A DNA stretch of 64,000 nucleotides from Comamonadaceae bacterium (lineage in GTDB: Bacteria > Pseudomonadota > Gammaproteobacteria > Burkholderiales > Burkholderiaceae_C). The stretch spans positions 1 through 64,000 of the forward strand of contig CANCER010000016.1 in the NCBI GenBank assembly GCA_947375135.1. Reading direction: 5' to 3'. The position numbers and the translations under genes are program-made. Positions 38,474-46,743 of this stretch are shown piece by piece; position 1 is the first letter of the stretch; the number at the start of each line of letters is the position of its first letter. The notes beneath the pieces are model-generated. The model was given only the letters and a program-made list of their open reading frames with translations. It made no database searches and had not been told where the DNA came from.

Positions 38474-39679
38474 TCAGTTCGCCGGGGCACCGGCCTCAAA
38501 CCAGCGCCGGATGGTGGCGCGCTCACTGTCCGTGATCTGTGTCACGTTGTTAAAGGGCATGAGTTTCAAGACCACCGCCTGCTGGTACAGGGCCTGGGCG
38601 TTTTTCTTGATCAACTCCGGGGTGTGCAGGGCAATCCCCTTGTTCTGAAGCTGCGCGTTGTGGCACAGCACGCAGCGTTGGTCGATAACCGCCTTTACAT
38701 CGGCAAAGTGGACGGGTGTGGCGGCCTGGGCCAGTTCTTCTGCCGACGGAGGCGGCGGCGCAATCCATGCCGCAAGTCCCACCAGCAGGAGCACACCGGC
38801 CACTGCGTGTTCCCAGGGCGGGCGCCGGCCTTGCACCAGTGCCTTGTGGCGTGCCACAAAGCTGTGGCGTATCAGTGCGCCGGCGAGCATCAGCAGCACC
38901 AGAACCAGCCAGTTGTTCTTGGCCGTGTACAACCAACCGTAGTGGTTGGAGAGCATGGCAATCAGCACCGGCAGCGTGAAGTAGGTGTTGTGCACGCTGC
39001 GCTGCTTGGCACGCCAGCCGTACACCGGGTCCACCGGCTTGCCGGCCTTGAGCAGGGACACCACGGTGCGCTGGCCCGGGATGATCCAGAAGAACACGTT
39101 GGCGCTCATGGTGGTGGCGATCATGGCGCCGACCAGCAAAAAGGCGGCTCGCCCCGAGAACAAATGGCATGCCACCCAGGAAGCCAGCACCACGCACAGC
39201 AGCACCGCAAGGCCTACGATCAGGTCGCCATGCTTCTTGCGACCGAAGCTTCTGCAAAGGGCGTCATAGGCCAGCCAGAACACCACCAGAAAGCCCAGGG
39301 CCGCAGCGATGGCGCTGGTTGCGGACCAGTCGTATACGCTCTTGTCGACCAGAAAGCTGCCGGCGTTGTACAGGTACAAAACCGTGAACAGCGAGAAACC
39401 GGTAAGCCAGGTGGAGTAGCTCTCCCAATAGAACCAGTGCAGGTTCTGCGGCATCTTCGCCGGAGCGACCAGGTATTTTTGCGGGTGATAAAAGCCACCG
39501 CCATGCACGGCCCACAGCTCACCGTCCACACCCTTGGCCTTGAGGTCGGGATCCTCAGGCTTGGTGAGACTGTTATCGAGAAAAACGAAGTAAAAAGATG
39601 AACCAATCCAGGCGATTGCGGTGATGACATGTGCCCATCGCAATAACAGATTCGTCCACTCAAGAACGTAGCCAAGCAT
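38474..39679 (-). CDS. puuD: Membrane urate hydroxylase PuuD with cytochrome c tail
   Basis: The 401-residue protein has about eight membrane helices (the DUF989/urate oxidase N domain: RWAHVITAIAWIGSSFYFVFLDNSL, GGGFYHPQKYLVAP, HWFYWESYSTWLTGF, KQRSVHNTYFTLPVLIAMLSNHY). A C-terminal cytochrome c-like segment has the haem site CVLCH and the later axial Met in KLMPFNN. PuuD oxidises urate to 5-hydroxyisourate and passes electrons to the respiratory chain, replacing soluble uricase. Two TGTATACA boxes lie 145-200 bp upstream. It is followed by the NCS2 permease. Confidence 0.94.
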   Translation of the reverse strand: MLGYVLEWTNLLLRWAHVITAIAWIGSSFYFVFLDNSLTKPEDPDLKAKGVDGELWAVHGGGFYHPQKYLVAPAKMPQNLHWFYWESYSTWLTGFSLFTVLYLYNAGSFLVDKSVYDWSATSAIAAALGFLVVFWLAYDALCRSFGRKKHGDLIVGLAVLLCVVLASWVACHLFSGRAAFLLVGAMIATTMSANVFFWIIPGQRTVVSLLKAGKPVDPVYGWRAKQRSVHNTYFTLPVLIAMLSNHYGWLYTAKNNWLVLVLLMLAGALIRHSFVARHKALVQGRRPPWEHAVAGVLLLVGLAAWIAPPPPSAEELAQAATPVHFADVKAVIDQRCVLCHNAQLQNKGIALHTPELIKKNAQALYQQAVVLKLMPFNNVTQITDSERATIRRWFEAGAPAN

Positions 39680-39824
39680 AGTGCCTCCAAATGTGCGAAC
39701 GGCGCCTCGGTTGACCGAGGCACCATCCTCTCACCACAGCGGGCACTGTGAGAAGCAGATGTCGCGTTTTCGTCCCTCAGCTACCAGACATGGAGGGCGA
39801 AGCGCCGCGGCGACATGTATAAAG

Positions 39825-39877
39825 TGTATACAGTTCACCGTATATCTTGGCTGGGACAAACCCTAGGTTGTATACAA
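39825..39877. promoter_or_regulatory. Two TGTATACA operator boxes upstream of puuD
   Basis: TGTATACA occurs at 39825-39832 and, inside the perfect 10-bp palindrome TTGTATACAA, at 39868-39877; the centres are 44 bp apart (about four helical turns). The same core is found before uraH (40405) and, as GTATGCATAC, before the ABC operon (41980). The pattern suits a GntR/FCD dimer, for which the in-window candidate is the gene at 46744-47451. Confidence 0.65.
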
Positions 39878-39897
39878 TTTCCAGGAGAAATCTGCCA

Positions 39898-39945
39898 ATG
39901 CATAGCATGAGCAGTTCCTATGCCGGGACGCCGCAGGCGAGGTGA
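39898..39945 (+). other. 15-codon mini-ORF with ribosome site behind operator boxes
   Basis: ATG at 39898 encodes MHSMSSSYAGTPQAR then TGA. It is preceded by CAGGAGAAA at 10 bases and by the TTGTATACAA box. It could be the stub of a lost plus-strand gene or a leader peptide. Downstream sequence is the 3' end of the opposing uraH gene, so no full gene follows. Confidence 0.35.
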
Positions 39946-39966
39946 TCGCCCTCTCGTTTTGGCCGC

Positions 39967-40323
39967 TCAGGAACCCCGATACGTGGAGTACGCCCAGGGC
40001 GAAACCAGCAGCGGGACATGGTAGTGACCCGTCGCATCCGCAATGCCAAAGTCCAGCGGAACCTGGTCAAGAAACGGAGGGTCTGGCAATGAAACGCCCA
40101 GGGCTTGAAAGTAAGCTGCAACAGAGAACACGAGCCTGTAGCTTCCTGTAGCCATGGACTCGGCATCCAGCAACGCACCGCCGTCGTTCCTGCCGTCTGC
40201 GTTCAGTGTGAACTCCTTGAGCGTGACAGGTGTTTGCTCCTCCATGCGCTGCAGAATGACGTGCATGCCGGCAGCGGCGCATCCGTTCATGGTGTCAAGC
40301 ACATGTGTACTGAGATGTCCCAT
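39967..40323 (-). CDS. uraH: 5-hydroxyisourate hydrolase
   Basis: This 118-residue transthyretin-like protein has the N-terminal GHLSTHVLDTMNGCAAAGM (active-site His), the central Arg (GRNDGGALLD) and the invariant C-terminal tetrapeptide YRGS that separates HIU hydrolases from transthyretin. It hydrolyses 5-hydroxyisourate from PuuD to OHCU, the UraD substrate. It has its own TGTATACA box at 40405, 80 bp before the start, and lies 150 bp behind the flavin-reductase-like gene. Confidence 0.95.
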   Translation of the reverse strand: MGHLSTHVLDTMNGCAAAGMHVILQRMEEQTPVTLKEFTLNADGRNDGGALLDAESMATGSYRLVFSVAAYFQALGVSLPDPPFLDQVPLDFGIADATGHYHVPLLVSPWAYSTYRGS

Positions 40324-40404
40324 AGGTTTCCTTGGTAGTGGGTGGTGTTTGCCTTGAACGCAATGATCTATCGCGCGCTTTTGGCTATTGAGAGTCCGTC
40401 AACG

Positions 40405-40412
40405 TGTATACA
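40405..40412. promoter_or_regulatory. TGTATACA box upstream of uraH
   Basis: The palindrome TGTATACA (context AACGTGTATACAAAAT) lies about 82 bp before the uraH start and behind the flavin-reductase-like gene. It is identical in core to the boxes upstream of puuD, which argues for common control of the urate genes. Confidence 0.6.
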
Positions 40413-40473
40413 AAATGGCAGGGCTTTGGACTATGGAGCGCATGCTTGGCAGTCTGCCCCATGGAAGACCTAT

Positions 40474-41109
40474 TTATATTTCGTCAATCTCTGTGGATCT
40501 TGCGGTGTGACTGTGCTCACCCACCACAAAGCGCTCACGCGATGCCACATAAAAACTCGCACCAAAACGCCCCACCGGGTGGTATTGCCGCAGGTCCACA
40601 CGCCAGGACTGGGTGTCCACCAGCCCGGGCCTGGCGCAAAGCCATTTGACCCGTCCGATAAAAACATAGCGGCTGGGTGTCTCCAGCTTTTCATGCAGCA
40701 CGCATTCAAACGCCACCGGTGCTTCCACGATCCGTGGTGGAGCGACGCACAAAGACGGCGCGGTGTGCAATCCAACCTGTTCAATCTCGCTGACGTCCGA
40801 TGGAAAATTGCCTCCGCAGGCATGCATTTTTTCGACCATGGCCTCGTCCGTCATATGCACCACAAATTCTTCGCTCGCAAGGATGTTGGCTGCGGTGTCC
40901 TTGAGCCGGCCATCGTTGAGCCGGTTGATGCTCAGCATCACGATAGGCGGATCTTCACCCACCATGTTGAACATGGAAAATGGCGCTGCATTGACCACCC
41001 CATTTACGCCCAGCGTGGTCACCAATGCAATCGGCCGGGGCACGATCAGGCTGGCCATCAGCTTGTACCGTTGGTATGCGGTGATCTGCCCAAAGTCGAT
41101 TTCTGTCAT
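40474..41109 (-). CDS. Flavin reductase-like (FMN-binding split barrel) protein
   Basis: The 211-residue product MTEIDFGQITAYQRYKLMASLIVPRPIALVTTLGVNGVVNAAPFSMF has the DIM6/NTAB flavin reductase pattern (PRPIA.VTT, NAAPFS.F, DPP.V.LSI), then KDTAANILASEEFVVHMTDE and a variable C-terminus. Such proteins are flavoredoxins or FMN reductases. There is no oxygenase partner nearby. The 5' neighbour is the racemase (49 bp), so a role in ureide or hydantoin handling is possible. The start was set at the conserved N-terminus; the longer frame runs through the racemase end. Confidence 0.85.
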   Translation of the reverse strand: MTEIDFGQITAYQRYKLMASLIVPRPIALVTTLGVNGVVNAAPFSMFNMVGEDPPIVMLSINRLNDGRLKDTAANILASEEFVVHMTDEAMVEKMHACGGNFPSDVSEIEQVGLHTAPSLCVAPPRIVEAPVAFECVLHEKLETPSRYVFIGRVKWLCARPGLVDTQSWRVDLRQYHPVGRFGASFYVASRERFVVGEHSHTARSTEIDEI

Positions 41110-41158
41110 GGTGCGCCGCTGGTGAACGGGAGAGATGCCCACATCGCCGATGCCCGGT

Positions 41159-41890
41159 TCACGGTTGCATGGCAGACAGCATGCCTGCATAGGTCTTGGG
41201 CAGTGGAAAGGCGTAGTCACCACGCTTGCTGGTTTGCAAACTTGCACGCACCAGGCCTTCGGCCATGATCGTGGCTGCCGCTACACCGTCGATGACCGGC
41301 ACACCCAGCGCCTGTTGCAACCGGTTGCACAAATCGGCCATGCCGGCACAACCCAGCACGATGGCACCGCTGCCGTCTTCATCCAGCGCCCGGCGGCATT
41401 CATCCCATATCGTCTTGTAGGCGTTGCTCTGCGGGTCTTCCAGTTCCAGCACCGCCAGCTCGCTGGCGCGCACCTTGCGGCAATGGCTGCTGACGCCGTA
41501 TTTGTGGACCAGGTGTTCGGCAATGATGACCGTGCGCTGCAAGGTCGTCACCACGGAGAAGCCGGTCGCCAGGTAGCAGGCGTTGCGCATCGCGGCCTCG
41601 GCCACGCCAATCACCGGGCCGCGGGCCAGTTCCCGGGCGGCGTCCAGGCCGGGATCACCGAAACAGGCGATCACATAGGCGTCGCAACCCTCCTGCTCCC
41701 CCTTGCGTATTTCGTCCAGCAGTCCGATGCAGGCCATGGCCTCGTCATAGTGTCCCTCGATGGACGCCGGGCCGTGTTCGGGGCTCACGGCAAGGATCTC
41801 GACATCTGCTGAAGCCACTGCCCGTGCGGCCTCGCCAATGGTTCGGGTCATCGACCAGGTCGTATTGGGATTGATCACTTTAATCTTCAT
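41159..41890 (-). CDS. Asp/Glu/hydantoin racemase family; likely allantoin or hydantoin racemase
   Basis: The 243-residue product MKIKVINPNTTWSMTRTIGEAARAV has the HyuE/HpxA start (INPNT). The two catalytic cysteines are in VIACFGDPGLDAAR and AIVLGCAGMADL, with GVPVIDGVAAATIMAEGL at the end. HpxA-type enzymes racemise allantoin so that both enantiomers reach allantoinase. In this purine cluster that role is more likely than hydantoin racemisation, but no hydantoinase or allantoin assay can be inferred from sequence. AAGGAG precedes the ATG. Divergent from the ABC importer, sharing a palindromic box. Confidence 0.85.
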   Translation of the reverse strand: MKIKVINPNTTWSMTRTIGEAARAVASADVEILAVSPEHGPASIEGHYDEAMACIGLLDEIRKGEQEGCDAYVIACFGDPGLDAARELARGPVIGVAEAAMRNACYLATGFSVVTTLQRTVIIAEHLVHKYGVSSHCRKVRASELAVLELEDPQSNAYKTIWDECRRALDEDGSGAIVLGCAGMADLCNRLQQALGVPVIDGVAAATIMAEGLVRASLQTSKRGDYAFPLPKTYAGMLSAMQP

Positions 41891-41979
41891 CTCGACTCCT
41901 TCCAGTTTGACTTTCAGATTGGAAAATTTGCACTTGTAGGGGATTTCCCTATGCATTGAAGGCAATTGCTTCACTTATT

Positions 41980-41989
41980 GTATGCATAC
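41980..41989. promoter_or_regulatory. GTATGCATAC palindrome between racemase and ABC operon
   Basis: GTATGCATAC is a perfect 10-bp palindrome in the context TTGTATGCATACTG, a two-base variant of the TTGTATACAA boxes near puuD. It lies 90 bp before the racemase start and 135 bp before the importer, so it could serve both. Confidence 0.55.
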
Positions 41990-42123
41990 TGCACAAGCAA
42001 TTGAAGACAATTTAAGTTCAAATCGTAGAACGCAGTGCCTGAAATGTTTCTGCAGACGATGTCCGTAGAGACCCAAAATAAAGCGCGCTGGCGCCCAACC
42101 TGAAAAACCGAAAGGAAAGTTCA

Positions 42124-43314
42124 ATGAACAAGAGAAACCTGATTCGCGCAGCCGTACTGGCCGCTGTGTCCCCCTGGGTGTTGCTGGGTGCTGCCCATGC
42201 CGAAGAAGTGCTGAAGATCGGCGTCAACGGCGTCATGTCCGGCGAGGCCGCCTCCTGGGGCCTGGTCAACAAGTACTGCGCCGAGACCACGGCCGACATG
42301 TACAACGCCAAGGGCGGCGTGGATATTGGCGGCAAGAAGTACAAGCTGGAGATCGTGGGCCTGGACGACAAGAACGACCCCAAGGTGTCCGTGACGAATG
42401 CCGAAAAGCTCACCAGCCAGGGCATCAAGTACATCATCGGACCCAACATCGACACCACCGCCCTGGCCGTCAAGCCCGTGATGGAGCGTGCCAAGGCCCT
42501 GCATTTCCCCTATGCCTTTGCCAAGGAGTTGTACAAGGCACCCGCCAACGCTTCGGTGCTGGGCATGGTGGCCAGCTACCAGGTCGGCCCCATCATTTAT
42601 GACTACCTCAAGACCAAGAAGGGCGTGAAGTCGATTGCCTTCCTGGCCCGCAATGAGTCCGACGCCAAGAACCAGCAGGACGAGGGCGTGGAAGCTGCCA
42701 AGAAGCTGGGCCTGAATGTGGTGGCCGCCTCCGACAGCTATGAGCCCGGCACCAAGGACTTCATGCCGGTCATGACCAAGGTCATCCGTGCCAAGCCGGA
42801 CCATATTGTTCTATCCGGTGTGGCACCGGCCGATGCGCCACTGCTCAACCGTGCGGCACGCGACCTGGGCTTCAAGGGAACGATTTCCACCGAGACCGGC
42901 CAGGACTCCAAGATCCTGGCCCAGGTGGCCGGTGACAAGGCCAAGGGCTTCATGAGCGTGGGCGGAGCCTCCACCCCAGAGATCCAGTCTGACTACATGA
43001 AAGAATTCATTGCGGCCTACAAGAAGCGCGTGGGCGAATGGAACGACGAGGCCGGCACCAAGGTGTACGCACTGGAACTGATTCTGGCCGTGCTGAAGAA
43101 GAACCCCGCTGCCATCAACGATGTGGAAGTCTTCAAAAAGGAAATGGCCACATTCTCCATGACCAACCCCTTCGTCAAGGGCGCAACCACCAAGCTGGAA
43201 TTCACCGGCAATGCGGACTTTGGTCGCCGCAGCCAGGTGGGCGTGCCACTGGTCGTCAACGAGTTTGACGGGAAGGAATTCAAGGCCCTGTTTGTTGGAA
43301 CCATCAAGAACTAA
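42124..43314 (+). CDS. ABC importer substrate-binding protein (HAAT / Peripla_BP_6 type)
   Basis: The 396-residue precursor has the signal peptide MNKRNLIRAAVLAAVSPWVL with cleavage after Ala26 (AHA-EE). The type I binding fold follows: VLKIGVNGVMSGEAASWG, KKYKLEIVGLDDKNDPKV, YIIGPNIDTTALAVKPVME, and YEPGTKDFMPVMTKVIRAKPDHIVLSG. Members bind branched amino acids, urea, amides or aromatic acids. Given the genomic company, a ureide or allantoin-like ligand is proposed. AAGGAAAG precedes the start. A terminator-like hairpin after the stop should keep it expressed above the membrane genes. Confidence 0.9.
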   Translation: MNKRNLIRAAVLAAVSPWVLLGAAHAEEVLKIGVNGVMSGEAASWGLVNKYCAETTADMYNAKGGVDIGGKKYKLEIVGLDDKNDPKVSVTNAEKLTSQGIKYIIGPNIDTTALAVKPVMERAKALHFPYAFAKELYKAPANASVLGMVASYQVGPIIYDYLKTKKGVKSIAFLARNESDAKNQQDEGVEAAKKLGLNVVAASDSYEPGTKDFMPVMTKVIRAKPDHIVLSGVAPADAPLLNRAARDLGFKGTISTETGQDSKILAQVAGDKAKGFMSVGGASTPEIQSDYMKEFIAAYKKRVGEWNDEAGTKVYALELILAVLKKNPAAINDVEVFKKEMATFSMTNPFVKGATTKLEFTGNADFGRRSQVGVPLVVNEFDGKEFKALFVGTIKN

Positions 43315-43330
43315 TCTTCTTGGCGGTGGC

Positions 43331-43363
43331 GTCCCCGCCACGGTGGCGGGGACTTTTGTTTTT
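43331..43363 (+). terminator. Intercistronic hairpin with T-run behind the binding-protein gene
   Basis: GTCCCCGCCAC and its exact inverse GTGGCGGGGAC are almost adjacent (43331-43353) and are followed by TTTTGTTTTT. This is a factor-independent terminator shape. It stands 17 bp after the binding-protein stop and 24 bp before livH-like, so it probably acts as a partial attenuator. Confidence 0.8.
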
Positions 43364-43386
43364 GGTTTCTTTATGGAAAGGCTTCC

Positions 43387-44262
43387 ATGCTACAGGTGCT
43401 TATAAACGGCATGGTGCTGGGTTCCGTGTACGCCCTCATTGCGCTGGGGTTGACCATGGTTTTCAGCATCATGCGCGTCGTGAACTTTGCGCACGGCCAG
43501 ATGTATATGTTGGGCGCGTTTGTCGTCTATTACCTGTACGGTCAATTCGAACTTCCCTTCTGGTTGGCCCTGCTGGCCTCTGCCATCGTGCTGGGTCTGG
43601 TGGGCGTAGCCTTTAACCGCTTCTTCTTCCAGCCGGTGCTGGCCAATGCCAAGCGTGAGGAGAACTCCATGCTCATGGCCGTTGGCACCGCACTGCTGCT
43701 GGAGAATCTGGCGCTCACGGTGTTTGGTGAAAAGCAGCGCGGTGTGCCACAAGTTCTGGATGGTTCCTTCATCTTTGGCGACATCGCCGAAGGGGGCGCC
43801 ATCCTCACCTACCCGAACGCCATGGTGGCCGTGCTGGCCGCCTTCTTCATCGTGTCCCTGCTGCTGTTTGTGCAGTACACCCGACCCGGTCGCGCCCTGC
43901 GTGCGGTGGCGCAGGACAAGGAAGCTGCACGCCTGCAGGGCGTGGATGTCAAGGCCACCACCACCCTGGGCTTTGCCATAGGCGCGGCCCTGGCCGGACT
44001 GGCCGGCGGCCTGCTGGTAACGGTCTACGGCGTCAACTCGGGGGTGGGAACCAACATCTCCACCAAGGCCTTCATCATGATCATGATTGGTGGCGCCGGC
44101 GTGACCTCCGGGGCCATTGTGGGCGGCATTCTGCTGGGTTTTGCCGAGGCCATCGGCTACGACCTGCTGCCCGGAAGCCTGACCTATCTGCTGATCTTTG
44201 TCGCCATGATCGTCTTCCTGATATTCAAGCCCAACGGGCTGTACGGCAAGCCCTGGGGCTGA
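43387..44262 (+). CDS. HAAT ABC permease, LivH-like
   Basis: This 291-residue inner-membrane protein has about eight helices. MLQVLINGMVLGSVYALIALGLTMVFSIMRVVNFAHGQMYMLGAF is the standard LivH N-terminus. The EAA-like coupling loop appears as PGRALRAVAQDKEAARLQGVDV. Partner of the LivM-like permease that starts 17 bp downstream. The substrate is not readable from the sequence. Confidence 0.92.
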   Translation: MLQVLINGMVLGSVYALIALGLTMVFSIMRVVNFAHGQMYMLGAFVVYYLYGQFELPFWLALLASAIVLGLVGVAFNRFFFQPVLANAKREENSMLMAVGTALLLENLALTVFGEKQRGVPQVLDGSFIFGDIAEGGAILTYPNAMVAVLAAFFIVSLLLFVQYTRPGRALRAVAQDKEAARLQGVDVKATTTLGFAIGAALAGLAGGLLVTVYGVNSGVGTNISTKAFIMIMIGGAGVTSGAIVGGILLGFAEAIGYDLLPGSLTYLLIFVAMIVFLIFKPNGLYGKPWG

Positions 44263-44279
44263 AGCACGGAGTACCACAA

Positions 44280-45209
44280 GTGAAATCACAACAATCTCGT
44301 GACCTGCAAATCGCAGGGATCTTTCTGGCGCTGCTGCTGGCGCTTCCGCTGCTGGTGAGCGACTCGCGCTACATGCTGTCGGTTCTGATGAACTGCATGG
44401 GTCTGTCGCTCATCGCCTTCGGCGTGTGGCTGACGTTCACCATCGGGCGCATCAACATCTGCCAGGCCGGCTTTGCCCTGATAGGCGGTTATGCAACAGC
44501 CATCTTCCTGACCCGATTCGGCCTGAGCTTCTGGCTGGCCTTGCCGCTGTCGGCACTGGTGGCCGGCGCGTTGGGGGCCGTGATCGGCAGCTTCATCCTG
44601 AAGCTGCGCGGCATCTACTTCTCCATGCTGACCATCTCGCTCACCGAAGCCATACGCCTCGCCTTTTTGAATGGCGGCAGCTTCACGCAGGGCTCCAAGG
44701 GCATCACCGGTCTGCCGCAGCCTTTCGGCGACTCGGCGGTCTGGATGTACTACCTGGCCATGGGGCTGCTGGTCTTCGGTTTGTGGCTGACATGGCAGAT
44801 CCATTACTCGCGGGTGGGGCGCATTTTCCGCGCCATGCGGCTCAACGAAGACCTGGCCGAAAGCTTTGGCACCAACGTCTGGCGCTACCGGGTGCTGGCC
44901 TTCTCGGTGGCCTGCGCGCTCGGTGGTCTGGGTGGCAGCTATTTCGCGGTATTCACGCAAAGCATTTATCCGCAAAGCTACTCGGTGGAGCACAGCATTT
45001 ACTACATGTTGTTCTGCTTTCTGGGCGGCCTGGAGTTTGTCAGCGGCGCCATGGTGGGTGCCTTCGCGCTGACGATTCTGTTTGAGCTGCTGAGCCAGTT
45101 CCAGCAGTACCAGACACTGATTTACGGCGTCCTGATGATCATGGTCATTCTGGTGCTACCCAACGGACTGATGTCCATTACCTTGAAGCGTAAGGAGGCC
45201 CGCGCATGA
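44280..45209 (+). CDS. HAAT ABC permease, LivM-like
   Basis: The 309-residue permease has about nine helices: SLIAFGVWLTFTIGRINICQAGFALIGGYATAIFLTRFGLSFWLALPL, LKLRGIYFSMLTISLTEAIRLAF, the coupling loop GRIFRAMRLNEDLAESFGTNVWRYRVLAF, and the C-terminal LPNGLMSITLKRKEARA. It starts with GTG. It overlaps the ATPase gene by ATGA. Confidence 0.92.
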   Translation: MKSQQSRDLQIAGIFLALLLALPLLVSDSRYMLSVLMNCMGLSLIAFGVWLTFTIGRINICQAGFALIGGYATAIFLTRFGLSFWLALPLSALVAGALGAVIGSFILKLRGIYFSMLTISLTEAIRLAFLNGGSFTQGSKGITGLPQPFGDSAVWMYYLAMGLLVFGLWLTWQIHYSRVGRIFRAMRLNEDLAESFGTNVWRYRVLAFSVACALGGLGGSYFAVFTQSIYPQSYSVEHSIYYMLFCFLGGLEFVSGAMVGAFALTILFELLSQFQQYQTLIYGVLMIMVILVLPNGLMSITLKRKEARA

Positions 45210-45994
45210 GTGCTCCCATTCTTGAGGCGCGCAACATCACCAAACGATTTGGTGGTTTGACGGCCAATGAAGACATCAGCCTGGCCCTGCATGCGCCGGT
45301 CGGCCATGTGGTGTCCGTCATAGGTCCCAACGGGGCGGGCAAAAGCACCTTTTTCAAAATGCTGTCGGGCTTCATCAAGCCCAGCAGCGGTCAGATCCTG
45401 CTGCACGGGCAGGACATCACCGGCATGTCGCCACACCGCATTGCACGGCTGGGCCTGGTGCGCACCTTCCAGGAAACCACGATTTTCCCGGACCTGACCG
45501 CCATGGAACATGTGTCCCTGGCGCACCAACTGCACCGCGAGGCGAGCGACCTCGAAGTGATATTTGGCATGCCGCGCGCCCGGGGCGACGAAATCCGCCT
45601 GGGCGAAAGTGCCCGCGAAATCCTGGAGCTGATGGAGCTCCACGCCGTGGGCGACACCGAAGCCCGCCATCTGCCGCAGGGCCTGTTGCGGCTGCTGGGC
45701 ATGGCCATGGGACTGGCGTCCAGGCCGCAGGTGCTGCTGCTGGATGAGCCCTATGCCGGGCTCAACCCGGAAGAGACCAACCGTGCCGTGGCCATCACCC
45801 GCAAGGTGGCAGCCTCGGGTGTCTCCATCCTGCTGGTCGAGCACGACATGAAGGCCGTGATGGCCATATCGGACCGCATCCATGTGCTGTATTTCGGCAA
45901 GAAGATTGCCGAGGGCACACCGGCAGAAATTCGTGAAAACCCGAAGGTGATTGAGGCCTACCTTGGCACCGAAGACGAGGAGTTAGGCCTGTGA
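45206..45994 (+). CDS. HAAT ABC ATPase, LivG-like
   Basis: The 262-residue ATPase has Walker A GPNGAGKST, Q-loop TFQETTIFPDLT, Walker B VLLLDEPYAGLNPEE and H-loop LLVEHDMKAVM. The C-terminal GTPAEIRENPKVIEAYLG tail is typical of LivG. The signature motif reads LPQGLLRLLGMAMGL, not LSxGxQ: Ser is Pro and the trailing Gln is Leu, a departure even from the LPHGxQR form found in some LivG relatives. It overlaps both neighbours by 4 bp, so translation is coupled. Confidence 0.92.
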   Translation: MSAPILEARNITKRFGGLTANEDISLALHAPVGHVVSVIGPNGAGKSTFFKMLSGFIKPSSGQILLHGQDITGMSPHRIARLGLVRTFQETTIFPDLTAMEHVSLAHQLHREASDLEVIFGMPRARGDEIRLGESAREILELMELHAVGDTEARHLPQGLLRLLGMAMGLASRPQVLLLDEPYAGLNPEETNRAVAITRKVAASGVSILLVEHDMKAVMAISDRIHVLYFGKKIAEGTPAEIRENPKVIEAYLGTEDEELGL

Positions 45995-46725
45995 GCAACG
46001 TACCCCACCTGGAACTCAGCGGCGTGTCGCTGCGCTATGACGAAGTGCGCGCGCTGGACAAGGTCAACATGAAGGTGCCCACCGGTGACATCGTGGCGCT
46101 CATAGGCGCCAATGGCGCCGGCAAATCCTCCTGCCTGCGCGCCATCACCGGCCTGCGCAAGGTCGTGGAAGGGGAGGTGCGGCTCAATGGCAGCATCATC
46201 AATTCGGTGGCCAGCCAGGAAGCCGCACACAAACTGGTGAGTCAGGGCGTGGCCATGGTGCCTGAGGGGCGCCATGTGTTCCCCTACATGAGCATCAAGG
46301 ACAACCTCCTGATGGGCGCCTACACCCGCAGCAACAAGGCTGAAATCGCCACCGACCTGGAGTCGGTGTGCGAGCGCTTTCCCCGCCTCAAGGAGCGTTT
46401 TCACCAGCAGGGCTCCAGCCTGTCCGGCGGCGAGCAGCAGATGGTGGCCATTGGCCGGGCGCTCATGGCCAAGCCCAAGCTGCTGCTGCTGGACGAACCC
46501 TCTCTGGGCATTGCGCCGCAAATCATCCGCCTGATTGCCCGCAGCCTGGTGGAGATCAACAAGAAGGAGGGCATCACCATCGTGCTGGTGGAGCAGAACA
46601 GCCGCATGGCCCTGGCGCTTTCAAGCTACGCCTACGTTCTGGAGACAGGGCATATCGCGCTGGAGGGCCCGTCCAAGGAACTGGTGCACAACGACCATAT
46701 CAAGCGCCTGTACCTTGGGGGATAA
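45991..46725 (+). CDS. HAAT ABC ATPase, LivF-like
   Basis: The 244-residue ATPase has Walker A GANGAGKSS, Q-loop MVPEGRHVFPYMS, signature LSGGEQQMVAIGRAL, Walker B LLLLDEPSLGIAPQI and H-loop VLVEQNSRMAL. The tail ALEGPSKELVHNDHIKRLYLGG is family-typical. It starts with GTG overlapping the LivG-like stop. Second ATPase of the five-gene importer. Confidence 0.93.
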   Translation: MSNVPHLELSGVSLRYDEVRALDKVNMKVPTGDIVALIGANGAGKSSCLRAITGLRKVVEGEVRLNGSIINSVASQEAAHKLVSQGVAMVPEGRHVFPYMSIKDNLLMGAYTRSNKAEIATDLESVCERFPRLKERFHQQGSSLSGGEQQMVAIGRALMAKPKLLLLDEPSLGIAPQIIRLIARSLVEINKKEGITIVLVEQNSRMALALSSYAYVLETGHIALEGPSKELVHNDHIKRLYLGG

Positions 46726-46743
46726 TTGACTGCGAAGCCCAAC

